From positions 1 through 64,000 of the forward strand of contig NZ_CALIZP010000017.1 of the NCBI RefSeq assembly GCF_938028825.1: a DNA stretch of 64,000 bases, in the 5' to 3' direction. Shown piece after piece: positions 38,244 to 46,073 of the stretch. This DNA comes from an uncultured Cardiobacterium sp. (GTDB taxonomy: Bacteria > Pseudomonadota > Gammaproteobacteria > Cardiobacteriales > Cardiobacteriaceae). A program made the translations under genes and the position numbers. Below the pieces are notes generated by a model. That model made no database searches. It was not told the origin of the DNA and worked only from the letters and a program-made list of their open reading frames with translations. Within the stretch, counting starts at the first letter, position 1. Every line of letters begins with the position of its first letter.

Positions 38244-38656
38244 GGCGGATTCCTGAATTGATGTAGCGCAAAGCGCGCATTATAAAAGTTCCGCCGCCGG
38301 GCGGCGGGGTTTGCCGCCGCTCATGAACGGCGGCGGGCGGCAAAGCGGCCGTGCCGTCCATCGTCTGCACGGCGGCTTGCGCCGCGCGCAAACGCAAAGA
38401 AAACCTCGCGTGGGCTTGGCGAATCCCCGGCATATTTCCGCAAGCGGTCTGTTTAAGGTCTGTTGACACGCAACATTGCGGCGGCTTTTTCGTCAAAATC
38501 CGGCATCTGCTGCGTTAAAAATGCTCGCAAGGTAGTCAACCTTACTGCGCTTTTTGCCTTGCACCTGCCGTTTTTGCCACAAAGTCCGCTGCGCAAGTCG
38601 AATGTCAGCAGACCCTAAGGCGGCCCCATGTCCTCCTTGCTTTATCCTTTATTGCG
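38244..38656. other. Intergenic region between nspC and the helicase gene
   Basis: The 413 bp hold the nspC promoter (-10 TATAAT, minus strand, 38279-38284; no good -35), a long GC hairpin around 38310-38345 (GCCGCCG / CGGCGGC) and the inverted-repeat element at 38457-38614. No gene of credible size is present. Confidence 0.6.
38457..38614. repeat. 158-bp inverted-repeat element (MITE-like)
   Basis: The element is bounded by GGTCTGTTGACA (38457-38468) and TGTCAGCAGACC (38603-38614), a 12-bp terminal inverted repeat with one mismatch. It has no coding capacity. The interior has several short AAAAAC/GTTTTT-type words and AAGG repeats. Size and ends fit a miniature inverted-repeat element. A second copy was not found in the window. 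Confidence 0.6.
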
Positions 38657-40006
38657 TCAGTGGTTGCCGTTCGGTTCGTCGGTGCCGGGGCTGTGGTGCG
38701 GGTTGCGGCGGCGGTTGCGGTGGTTTTCCGGCTTGCCGCGCGGCTGGCGGTCGCTGCGGCGGTTGCCGCTGCGCGTAAGGCGTTCGGCTTTTTGTTCGTT
38801 GAGCGCCTGCAAGGCTTCTTCGCTCGGCGGCACGACGTCGGCAAGCAGGTCTTCGTCCAGCGGCAGGGTCGGGATTTTGCCGTGAATGTAGTGTTCGATT
38901 TCCGGCAGGGAGTACACGTATTCTTCGCAGGCAAAGCTGATGGCGGTGCCGGAGGCACCGGCGCGCGCGGTGCGGCCGATGCGGTGTACATAATCTTCGG
39001 CGACTTGCGGCAGGTCGTAGTTGAAGACGTGGGTGATGTCGGGGATGTGCAGGCCGCGCGCAGCGACGTCGGTGGCAACGACGATGTTGATCGCGCCGCT
39101 CTGGAAGTCCTTGATGATTTTTTCGCGTTTTTTCTGCGGGATGTCGCCGGAGAGGGCGGCGTTAGGGTAGCCGTTCGCTTCCAGCACGATGGAGAGGCGT
39201 TCGAGGTCGCGCTTGGTGTTGAGGAAGATCATGCTGCGCGCCGGTTTTTCTTTGTTCAGGATGCCGATGAGCAGCGGCGTTTTTTCGTGCTTGGCGGTGT
39301 GGTAAAGACGCTGCTCGATGTTGTCGGCGGTGCCGTGTGCGCTGTCGATGCTGACGGTGTCCGGCGCGTTGAAGTATTCGTAGGCGAGTTCGCGCACTTT
39401 TTCCGCCATCGTCGCCGAGAAGAGGAGGTTGAGGCGTTCGTGCGCGGGCGGCATTTGCCGCAGCAGGTAGCGCACATCATCGATGAAGCCGAGGTCGAAC
39501 ATGCGGTCGGCTTCGTCCAGCACGCAGACTTCGATGTTTTTCAGGCGGATGCTTTTCTGTTTGTAGAGGTCGATGATGCGCCCCGGCGTGCCGATGATGA
39601 TGTCGATGGGGGCGTTGTCGAGCAGGTTTTTCTGGTGTTCGATGTTGACACCGCCGTAGATGGCGAGGCTGTTCAGGCCGGTGTAAGCACCGATCTGGTC
39701 GGCGTCTTTCTTGATTTGCACGGCGAGTTCGCGCGTCGGCGCGAGCACGATCGCCCACGGGCCTTTGGCTTTGGGGTGGACGGGGTTGGTGAGCAGGTAG
39801 TGGTAGAGCGAGATGAGGAAGGCGGCGGTTTTGCCGGTACCGGTTTGCGCCAGCCCCATGACATCGTGCCCACTGAGGGTCAGTGGCAGGGTTCTTTCCT
39901 GTATCGGCGTGGTGTGGGTGAGGTGGTTGTCTTCCAGCGCTTCCTGGATGGCCTCGTGGATGGGCAGGCTGCTGAACGTGGTAGCGGTGGTGTGGTTTTC
40001 TGCCAT
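38657..40006 (-). CDS. rhlB: RhlB-like DEAD-box RNA helicase
   Basis: The 449-residue protein unwinds RNA with ATP. The motifs are complete: Q motif near TPIQERTLPL, AQTGTGKTAAF (about 55-65), PTRELA, TPGR, VLDEADRMFD, SATM, ARGLHIPD and HRIGRTARAG. The C-terminal 50 residues are Arg/Asn/His-rich and basic, as in RhlB, which binds RNase E. The start ATG 40006 (MAENHTTATTF) is chosen over an in-frame ATG 57 bases upstream, because it lies closer to the conserved start. Confidence 0.85.
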   Translation of the reverse strand: MAENHTTATTFSSLPIHEAIQEALEDNHLTHTTPIQERTLPLTLSGHDVMGLAQTGTGKTAAFLISLYHYLLTNPVHPKAKGPWAIVLAPTRELAVQIKKDADQIGAYTGLNSLAIYGGVNIEHQKNLLDNAPIDIIIGTPGRIIDLYKQKSIRLKNIEVCVLDEADRMFDLGFIDDVRYLLRQMPPAHERLNLLFSATMAEKVRELAYEYFNAPDTVSIDSAHGTADNIEQRLYHTAKHEKTPLLIGILNKEKPARSMIFLNTKRDLERLSIVLEANGYPNAALSGDIPQKKREKIIKDFQSGAINIVVATDVAARGLHIPDITHVFNYDLPQVAEDYVHRIGRTARAGASGTAISFACEEYVYSLPEIEHYIHGKIPTLPLDEDLLADVVPPSEEALQALNEQKAERLTRSGNRRSDRQPRGKPENHRNRRRNPHHSPGTDEPNGNH

Positions 40007-40118
40007 GTGGTGTCCTTGTTTTTGGAAGGATTTTCGTAACGGAAAATTATACTGTTTTTTCATGTAGCGGTCATTTGCCCGCCCCGCCGGGCTTTTTGCG
40101 CGCGGGGTTTTGTGCCTC

Positions 40119-40127
40119 TGTTATACT
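40119..40127 (+). promoter_or_regulatory. Extended -10 promoter of the lipoprotein-metF run
   Basis: TGTTATACT is an extended -10 (TG, one base, TATACT) 44 bp before the lipoprotein start. No clear -35 is needed for this type. It would serve the lipoprotein, metF, murJ and tamA genes that follow in close order. Confidence 0.55.
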
Positions 40128-40170
40128 GCCGCGCCAATTCCCTTTTCTTTTTTTCAGCCGGACTGCATTC

Positions 40171-40404
40171 ATGAAAAAGCTGGTGTTTTTCGTTGTGTTG
40201 CCTCTGCTGGTGCAGGCGTGTGCCCTGCGTAGCGAGCAGGGGCTGTATGAGGTCAAGATGATGGCGGGCGATGTGCTTTATGCCAAAAATTCACCCAAGT
40301 TGGACGGTAAGGGTTTTTATCGTTTCCGCGATGTGAACGGGCGCGATTATAAGGTGAAGAGCAATCTTGTTCTTTATATCAAGCCCGCCAGGTTCAAGCG
40401 TTAA
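40171..40404 (+). CDS. YgdI/YgdR-like small lipoprotein (DUF903)
   Basis: The 77-residue protein has a signal peptide with lipobox VQAC (cleavage before about Cys18). After it comes the DUF903 pattern: GDVLYAKNSPKLDGKGFYRF, DVNGRDYKVK. These short SH3-like lipoproteins are periplasmic-facing outer-membrane proteins of unknown function in enterobacteria. The gene is followed by metF after 11 bases. Confidence 0.75.
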   Translation: MKKLVFFVVLPLLVQACALRSEQGLYEVKMMAGDVLYAKNSPKLDGKGFYRFRDVNGRDYKVKSNLVLYIKPARFKR

Positions 40405-40415
40405 AGGAGTGTTTT

Positions 40416-41258
40416 GTGTCGGTTACCAGGGTTCCCCTCAGTTGCGAGTTTTTCCCGACGGCGACGCCGGAAGGGGCAGAGAAGCTGGCAGCAGTGCGCT
40501 GCGATTTGGCAGTATTTCAGTTTGAGTATTTTTCGGTAACGTATGGGGCAGGCGGCAGTACGCGTGACCGCACCATGAATCTGGTGGCCAGGATGTGCGC
40601 CGAGAATGGTCCGCCGGTGATGCCGCATTTGACCTGCGTCGCTTCAACGGAAGCGGAAATCCGCACCCTGCTCGATGATTATCAGGCACTGGGCATTAAC
40701 CGCCTGATGGCATTGCGTGGCGATATGCCTTCCGGTGCATTTGAAAATGCCGGTTTTACGACGGCCACCCAGCTGGTGTCATACGTCCGCCAACTGTGGG
40801 GCGAGAACGCGCGCATTTGCGTTGCCGCCTACCCTGAGGTGCATCCGCGTGCGCGTACGCCCGCCGAGGATTTGCATGCTTTCCGCGAAAAGGTGATGGC
40901 TGGTGCGACCGACGCCGTCACCCAGTATTTTTACAACGCCGACGCCTATCTGCGTTTCCGTGACGATGTGCAGGCGTTGGGCGTCGAAATCCCACTGGTG
41001 CCGGGCATCATGCCGATCAGCAATTACGTGCAACTAAGCCGCTTCTCCGACGCCTGCGGGGCGGAAATCCCGCGCTGGCTGCGTAAACGTCTGGAAGCCT
41101 TGCAGGATGACATTCCCGCCCTCTGTGATTTTGGCGCAGACATAGTCGCTCAGATGTGTGAACGGCTGATTGGCGAAGGTGTGCCGGCGCTGCATTTTTA
41201 CAGTATGAACCGCGCCGACCTTATTCACGAAATCTGCACCCGCCTGGGCTGGCACTGA
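40416..41258 (+). CDS. metF: 5,10-methylenetetrahydrofolate reductase
   Basis: The 280-residue enzyme makes 5-methyl-THF for methionine synthesis with FADH2. It starts at GTG 40416, seven bases after AAAGGAG. Key segments are SCEFFPTATPEG (about 9-20), FEYFSVTYGAGGSTRDRT (about 36-53), HLTCVAST (about 70) and GINRLMALRGDMP (about 94-106). Length matches E. coli MetF. The stop overlaps the murJ start by one base, an unusual partnership without functional link. Confidence 0.93.
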   Translation: MSVTRVPLSCEFFPTATPEGAEKLAAVRCDLAVFQFEYFSVTYGAGGSTRDRTMNLVARMCAENGPPVMPHLTCVASTEAEIRTLLDDYQALGINRLMALRGDMPSGAFENAGFTTATQLVSYVRQLWGENARICVAAYPEVHPRARTPAEDLHAFREKVMAGATDAVTQYFYNADAYLRFRDDVQALGVEIPLVPGIMPISNYVQLSRFSDACGAEIPRWLRKRLEALQDDIPALCDFGADIVAQMCERLIGEGVPALHFYSMNRADLIHEICTRLGWH

Positions 41259-42796
41259 TGGCCGCATCGCTCGGCAGATCGTCCGCCGTCTTCGCCGTAA
41301 TGACGCTTGCTTCACGCGTCCTCGGTCTGCTGCGCGATATGCTGGTGGCGCGTTACTTCGACGCCGTGGTCACGGATGCCTTCTACGCCGCGCTGCGCAT
41401 CCCCAACACCCTGCGCCGCTTCTTCGCCGAAGGCAGCTTTGCCAACGCCTTTGTTCCCGTCTTCTCGGCGACGCGCACCGAGCACCCCGAAGAACTGAAA
41501 GACCTGCTGCGCCACACCAGCGGCACCCTGCTTGGCATCCTGCTGGCGGTAACGGCACTCGGCGTCCTCTTCTCCTCGACCGTCATTGCCCTGGTCGCCA
41601 GCGGCTTGAGCGAACGGCCCGACCAATACCTGCTGGCGAGCGACATGCTGCGCCTTATGTTCCCCTACATCCTGCTCATCTCGCTTACCGCAATGGCGGG
41701 CGGCGTCCTCAACACCTTCGGTCAGTTTGGCATCCCGGCGCTAACCCCCGTCCTCCTGAACATCACCCTCATCGCCGCCTGCCTGTGGCGACACTACCAC
41801 GCTACCCCAACGCACGGCCTCTACGGCATGGAGCTCGCCTGGGCGGTGCTTATTGGCGGCATCGCCCAGCTTGCCCTGCAACTGCCCTTCCTGTGGAAAT
41901 GCGGCATGCTGCTGCGCCCGCGCTGGGGCTGGCGGCACAGCGGTGTGCGCCGCATCCTCAAACTGATGCTGCCGACCCTCTTCGGCTCATCGGTCGGCCA
42001 GCTCACCGTGCTGATCAACACCTACCTTGCCTCCTGGCTCGTCACCGGCAGCATTTCCTGGCTGTACTACTCCGACCGCCTCGTCGAACTGCCTGTCGGT
42101 CTCATCGGCGTCGCCCTCGGCACCGTCATCCTGCCGCGCCTCAGTGCCCTGCGCGCTGCCGCCAACGACGCCCAATTCGCCCTCACCCTTGACTGGGCCC
42201 TGCGCTGGGGCTTTCTTGTCGGCAGCGCCGCTGCCGTTGGTCTCATCGCCCTTGCCCCTGCCATCATCTCCAGCCTGCTCTACGGCGGCCGTTTTGACGC
42301 CCACTACGTCGAAATGACCACCCTCAGCCTGCGCGCCTATGGCATCGGTGCCCTCTTTCACATCATGGTGAAAGTCCTCGCCCCCGCCTTCTACGCCCGC
42401 CACGACACCAAAACGCCGGTTAAAGCCGGCATCAGCGCCATGCTGCTGAACATCCTCTGCGCCCTCATCCTCAGCGGCCCCTACAAACACGTCGGCCTGG
42501 CGGCAGCAAGCAGCATCGCCGCACTGGCCAACATGGCCCTGCTCGCCTGGTACCTCTACCGTGCGGGCGTCAGCCTGAAAAGCGGCGCCTGGGGCTTCGC
42601 CCTGCGCGTCCTCATGGCCAACGCCGCCCTTGCCTCCATCCTCTACACCCTGCAAGGCGACCCCGCCGCCTGGCTGGACAAAACCGCCTTCCTGCGCCTG
42701 CGCGACCTCCTCCTGCTCATCGGCATCGGCATACTCGGCTACACCGCCGCCCTGCTCGCGCTCGGCCTGCGCTGGCGGCAACTCAAACTGGGCTGA
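41258..42796 (+). CDS. murJ: Lipid II flippase MurJ
   Basis: The 512-residue membrane protein has 14 predicted helices and the MVF family pattern: VFAVMTLASRVLGLLRDMLV (about 11-30), TDAFYAALRIPNTLRRFFAEGSFANAFVP in the second loop and TLFGSSVGQLTVLINTYLAS (about 245). It exports lipid II for peptidoglycan synthesis. The start overlaps the metF stop, and 21 bases separate it from tamA. Confidence 0.95.
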   Translation: MAASLGRSSAVFAVMTLASRVLGLLRDMLVARYFDAVVTDAFYAALRIPNTLRRFFAEGSFANAFVPVFSATRTEHPEELKDLLRHTSGTLLGILLAVTALGVLFSSTVIALVASGLSERPDQYLLASDMLRLMFPYILLISLTAMAGGVLNTFGQFGIPALTPVLLNITLIAACLWRHYHATPTHGLYGMELAWAVLIGGIAQLALQLPFLWKCGMLLRPRWGWRHSGVRRILKLMLPTLFGSSVGQLTVLINTYLASWLVTGSISWLYYSDRLVELPVGLIGVALGTVILPRLSALRAAANDAQFALTLDWALRWGFLVGSAAAVGLIALAPAIISSLLYGGRFDAHYVEMTTLSLRAYGIGALFHIMVKVLAPAFYARHDTKTPVKAGISAMLLNILCALILSGPYKHVGLAAASSIAALANMALLAWYLYRAGVSLKSGAWGFALRVLMANAALASILYTLQGDPAAWLDKTAFLRLRDLLLLIGIGILGYTAALLALGLRWRQLKLG

Positions 42797-42817
42797 CCCA
42801 ACCCAAGGAACGACACC

Positions 42818-44632
42818 ATGCAACACCCCCTGCTCACCGCCTTCCTCACCGCCCTGCTCGCCCTGCCCCTGCACGCCAAACCGGCCAAACCCGCCGTCAA
42901 AGCCAAAACCGCAGACACCGCCGCGCCCGCGCAAACCGGCACCGCCGACCTCATGGGCAAAACCATCCTCGACATTGACATACGCGGCATTGACAACATC
43001 CAGCAACACGACAACGCCAAAACCTACCTCACCCTGGAAAAATCCGTCGGCGAAAAAATCGACCAACCCGACTACATCCAGTACCTCATCGAAAACGGCC
43101 GCGAAGAAATCCGCCGCTCCCAACAACCCTTCGGTTACTACAACAGCGAAGTGGACGCGCACGTTCAGGACGAAGGCGACGGCCTGCGCATCACCTACAC
43201 CGTGCACCAGAACCGGGTCACCCAACTGAGCAAGGTCAACGTACAAATCACCGGAGAAGCGGCGCAGGACGAAGCCTTCCGGGAAGTACTCGCCGACAAC
43301 CCCTTAAAACAGGGCGGCGCCCTCAACCACGAAACCTACGAAACCTACAAAGCGCGGCTCGCGGCGCTCGCCAGCGCGCGCGGCTACTTCGACGCCGAAT
43401 TCCGCGAACACAACGTCCAGGTCAACCCGGCGGACAACACCGCCGAAGTCAACCTCATCCTCGACAGCGGTATGCGCTACACCTTCGAAGCGGTTGACTT
43501 CAACGACACCCCGCTTGACCCCGACCTGCTGCAACGCTTCGTCCAGTTCAAACCCGGCCAGCCCTACCTGTCTTCCGACGTCGCCACCCTGCAACAAGAC
43601 CTGCAAGGCAGCGGCTACTTCGCCGAAGCCCTCGTGGGCGACGAACCCAACCGCACCACCAAAACCGTCCCCGTCAACGCCCAACTCACCATGGACGAAA
43701 ACAAACACTACGTCCTCGGCGTCGGCTACTCCACCGACGGCGGCGTGCGCGGCAAAGTCGAATTCGACCGCCGCTGGGTGAACAGCCGGGGGCACCAGTT
43801 CAGCAGCAAACTCTACGCCTCCAAGAAAAACAGCAGCCTTGACACCCTCTACCGCATCCCCGCGCAAAACCCCACCAGCGACTACTACTACTTCCGCCTG
43901 GGCGGGCACATCAAAACCGACAACTACGACAGCCGCAAACTCTTCGGCGAAGGCGGCTACAACTTCCGCCTCGGCGACTGGGAGCACCGCTACGGCCTCG
44001 TCGCCGCCTGGGAAAAATACAAAATCGGCCAGACAGACGGCAAAACCCTGCTCGTTTACCCGCAAGGCCAGTGGACCTACACCTCGACCAAAAACCGCCT
44101 GAACCCCAAAGACGGCTACCAGTTCCGCTTCGGCCTGCTCGCCGCCGGCAAAGCCCTGCTCTCGGACGCTAACCTTGTCCAGGGCAACATCGACGCGCGC
44201 TACCTGCAAAGCATCGGCGAAAAACAGCGCCTCATTGCCCGCGCCGGCCTCGGCGCCAGCTGGACGGACAACTTTGACCGCATCCCGCCCAGCCTGCGCT
44301 ACTTCGCAGGCGGCGACCGCAGCATCCGTGGCTATGCCTTCGAAAACATCGGCGCCCGCGATAGCGAAGGCAACAACATCGGCGGGCGCTACCTCGGCGT
44401 GGGCAGCCTCGAATACGAATACTACTTCAAGCCCGACTGGGCGGTAGCAGCCTTCGTGGACGGCGGCGACGCCTGGGTGGATGACTTCAAAATACGCGTC
44501 GGGGCGGGCGCGGGCGTACACTGGCAATCGCCCGTCGGCCCCATCAAAGTGGACGTCGGGCACGGCTTCGACAAACAATACGGCGACAACATCCGCCTGC
44601 ACATCAGCATTGGCGCCGAACTCGACCTCTGA
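42818..44632 (+). CDS. tamA: TamA outer-membrane assembly component
   Basis: The 604-residue BamA-family protein has a signal peptide (about 1-20) and three POTRA domains. The first begins after TILDIDIRGIDNIQQHDNAK; the others include LSKVNVQITGEAAQDEAF. A 16-strand barrel follows, with FAGGDRSIRGYAFENIG as the conserved RGY loop. The last residues SIGAELDL form the closing strand. With TamB it inserts certain outer-membrane proteins and moves phospholipid. tamB lies 1.4 kb downstream, not adjacent. Confidence 0.9.
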   Translation: MQHPLLTAFLTALLALPLHAKPAKPAVKAKTADTAAPAQTGTADLMGKTILDIDIRGIDNIQQHDNAKTYLTLEKSVGEKIDQPDYIQYLIENGREEIRRSQQPFGYYNSEVDAHVQDEGDGLRITYTVHQNRVTQLSKVNVQITGEAAQDEAFREVLADNPLKQGGALNHETYETYKARLAALASARGYFDAEFREHNVQVNPADNTAEVNLILDSGMRYTFEAVDFNDTPLDPDLLQRFVQFKPGQPYLSSDVATLQQDLQGSGYFAEALVGDEPNRTTKTVPVNAQLTMDENKHYVLGVGYSTDGGVRGKVEFDRRWVNSRGHQFSSKLYASKKNSSLDTLYRIPAQNPTSDYYYFRLGGHIKTDNYDSRKLFGEGGYNFRLGDWEHRYGLVAAWEKYKIGQTDGKTLLVYPQGQWTYTSTKNRLNPKDGYQFRFGLLAAGKALLSDANLVQGNIDARYLQSIGEKQRLIARAGLGASWTDNFDRIPPSLRYFAGGDRSIRGYAFENIGARDSEGNNIGGRYLGVGSLEYEYYFKPDWAVAAFVDGGDAWVDDFKIRVGAGAGVHWQSPVGPIKVDVGHGFDKQYGDNIRLHISIGAELDL

Positions 44633-44923
44633 CCACCACCGCGCGGCAGCGTGAACAACCGCCAGGCGGACAACCACAGCCTTCCCCCGCTTGCGAAGCC
44701 CGGAAGGGGAAACCCCGCCAAGCAGGATGACTGCGGACTTTCCCGCTTGCACAAGACAAAAACCCCTCTCCCGTGTGGGAGGATTTGGGGAGAGGGTGGC
44801 AAATTAAATCCGCGAAGCGACACCAACCGCGAAGCGGGATAAACATCGGCTTCCCGCCTGCCTTCAAATTCCGCCAAGCGGCACAACCGCGCACCTACCC
44901 GCCACAACCAGGAGAAACCCGCC
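44633..44923. other. 291-bp intergenic region after tamA
   Basis: The gap contains a hairpin CCCTCTCCC / GGGAGAGGG (about 44764-44798). Short near-repeats CCGCGAAGCG occur three times around 44810-44840, with GCCAAGCGGC copies nearby. No gene is supported; the segment looks like an insertion scar between tamA and the toxin module. Confidence 0.5.
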
Positions 44924-45178
44924 ATGACCACCGCCCAACTCATCGAAAGCGAACACGGCCAGACCGTGCGCCTGCCCGAAGAATACCGCTTCGCCGGGCA
45001 CGAAGTCCGCATCCGCCGCGAAGGCAACCAGGTCATCCTCGAACCCCTCAGCGACGGCTGGGCATGGCTGGACGACCTGACCCCGTTTGATGACGACTTC
45101 ATTGCCGCCGTCGAGGCTCTGCAACAAGAGCAGCGGGAACATCCGCAAGAACGCGACTTTGGGGACACCTTCAAATGA
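44924..45178 (+). CDS. VapB-like antitoxin (AbrB/SpoVT fold)
   Basis: The 84-residue protein has an N-terminal swapped-hairpin DNA-binding motif (GQTVRLPEEYRFAGHEVRIR, about 12-31) and an acidic C-terminus with WLDDLTPFDDDF that would wrap the toxin. Four-base overlap with the PIN gene is standard for vapBC. It should bind and neutralise VapC and repress the pair. Confidence 0.85.
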   Translation: MTTAQLIESEHGQTVRLPEEYRFAGHEVRIRREGNQVILEPLSDGWAWLDDLTPFDDDFIAAVEALQQEQREHPQERDFGDTFK

Positions 45179-45570
45179 AATACTTGCTGGATACCAATAG
45201 CGTCATTGCCTTGAACAAGCGCCATCCCGAACTGACCGCACGCTTGCGACAAAGCCCACCCGAACAATTTGCCCTATCAAGCATCGTGCTAATGGAACTC
45301 TACTATGGTGCTTATAAAAGTATGAAAACGACGGAAAACCTGCGCAATATAGAAAAACTACCTTTCCCCGTCCTTCCTTTTACCGCCGAAGATGCGCAAC
45401 GAGCAGGCCGTATCCGCACCGAACTCGAACGACTCGGCACACCTATCGGTAACTTCGACTTGCTGATTGCCGCGCAAACTCTCAGCCATCGCCTCACCCT
45501 TATCACCCACAACGTGCGCGAATTCTCACGCATCGCCGGACTGCAATGGGAAGACTGGCTGCACGACTGA
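45175..45570 (+). CDS. VapC-like PIN-domain ribonuclease toxin
   Basis: The 131-residue protein has the PIN acidic residues: Asp6 (YLLDTNS), Glu41 (VLMELYYG) and Asp95 (NFDLLIAA), with a final THNVREF motif where a fourth acidic group would sit. It would cut tRNA or other RNA when freed from the antitoxin. The toxin is complete and probably active. It sits with its antitoxin in the gap between tamA and tamB. Confidence 0.88.
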   Translation: MKYLLDTNSVIALNKRHPELTARLRQSPPEQFALSSIVLMELYYGAYKSMKTTENLRNIEKLPFPVLPFTAEDAQRAGRIRTELERLGTPIGNFDLLIAAQTLSHRLTLITHNVREFSRIAGLQWEDWLHD

Positions 45571-45596
45571 AACCCCGCTCACACACAAGGACTGCC

Positions 45597-46028
45597 ATGA
45601 AAAAAACCGCCCTCTGCCTGCTCGCCCTCCTCGCCGCCACCGCCCACGCCCTCAGTGAAGCGGAAGCAGAAGCCGAACTGACAGCCGCCGACACCGCCTG
45701 CGAACAGCGTGACTACAGCACCGCCTGCCAAAAATACGAACAACTGGCGCAAGCGGGCGATGCCGAAGCGCAATTTAAACTTGCCCGGATGTATCGCAAA
45801 GGACAGGGCGTCGTCCAGGATGGTGGCAAAGCCCTGATGTGGTACGAAAAATCCGCTGCACAAGGCGACGCTGCGGCACAAACCGCCCTGGGCGTGGCGT
45901 ACTTCGCGGGGCGGGGTGTTGCCGGGGACTACGGTAAAGCGCGGGCATGGCTGGAAAAATCCGCCGCCCAAAACTTCCAAGCGGCGAAAGACGCGCTGAA
46001 AAGACTCGACAGCGGCAACCCGCTATAA
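45597..46028 (+). CDS. Periplasmic Sel1-repeat protein
   Basis: The 143-residue protein starts at ATG 45597 and has a signal peptide (about 1-19, AHALSE). Three Sel1-like units follow: DAEAQFKLARMYRKGQGV, AAAQTALGVAYFAGRGV and the trailing AQNFQAAKDALKRL. Sel1 proteins mediate protein contacts in the periplasm. It shares the insertion between tamA and tamB, 26 bases after vapC and 45 bases before tamB. Other Sel1 genes lie at 57.0-58.3 kb. Confidence 0.8.
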   Translation: MKKTALCLLALLAATAHALSEAEAEAELTAADTACEQRDYSTACQKYEQLAQAGDAEAQFKLARMYRKGQGVVQDGGKALMWYEKSAAQGDAAAQTALGVAYFAGRGVAGDYGKARAWLEKSAAQNFQAAKDALKRLDSGNPL

Positions 46029-46073
46029 CCGCCCCGCGAGACCTGCCCACCCCCAACCAACCGCACACCCGCC

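Noticed and set aside
42818..44632. BamA instead of TamA
   Set aside because: Only about three POTRA domains fit and tamB follows nearby; BamA is longer, with five POTRA domains.
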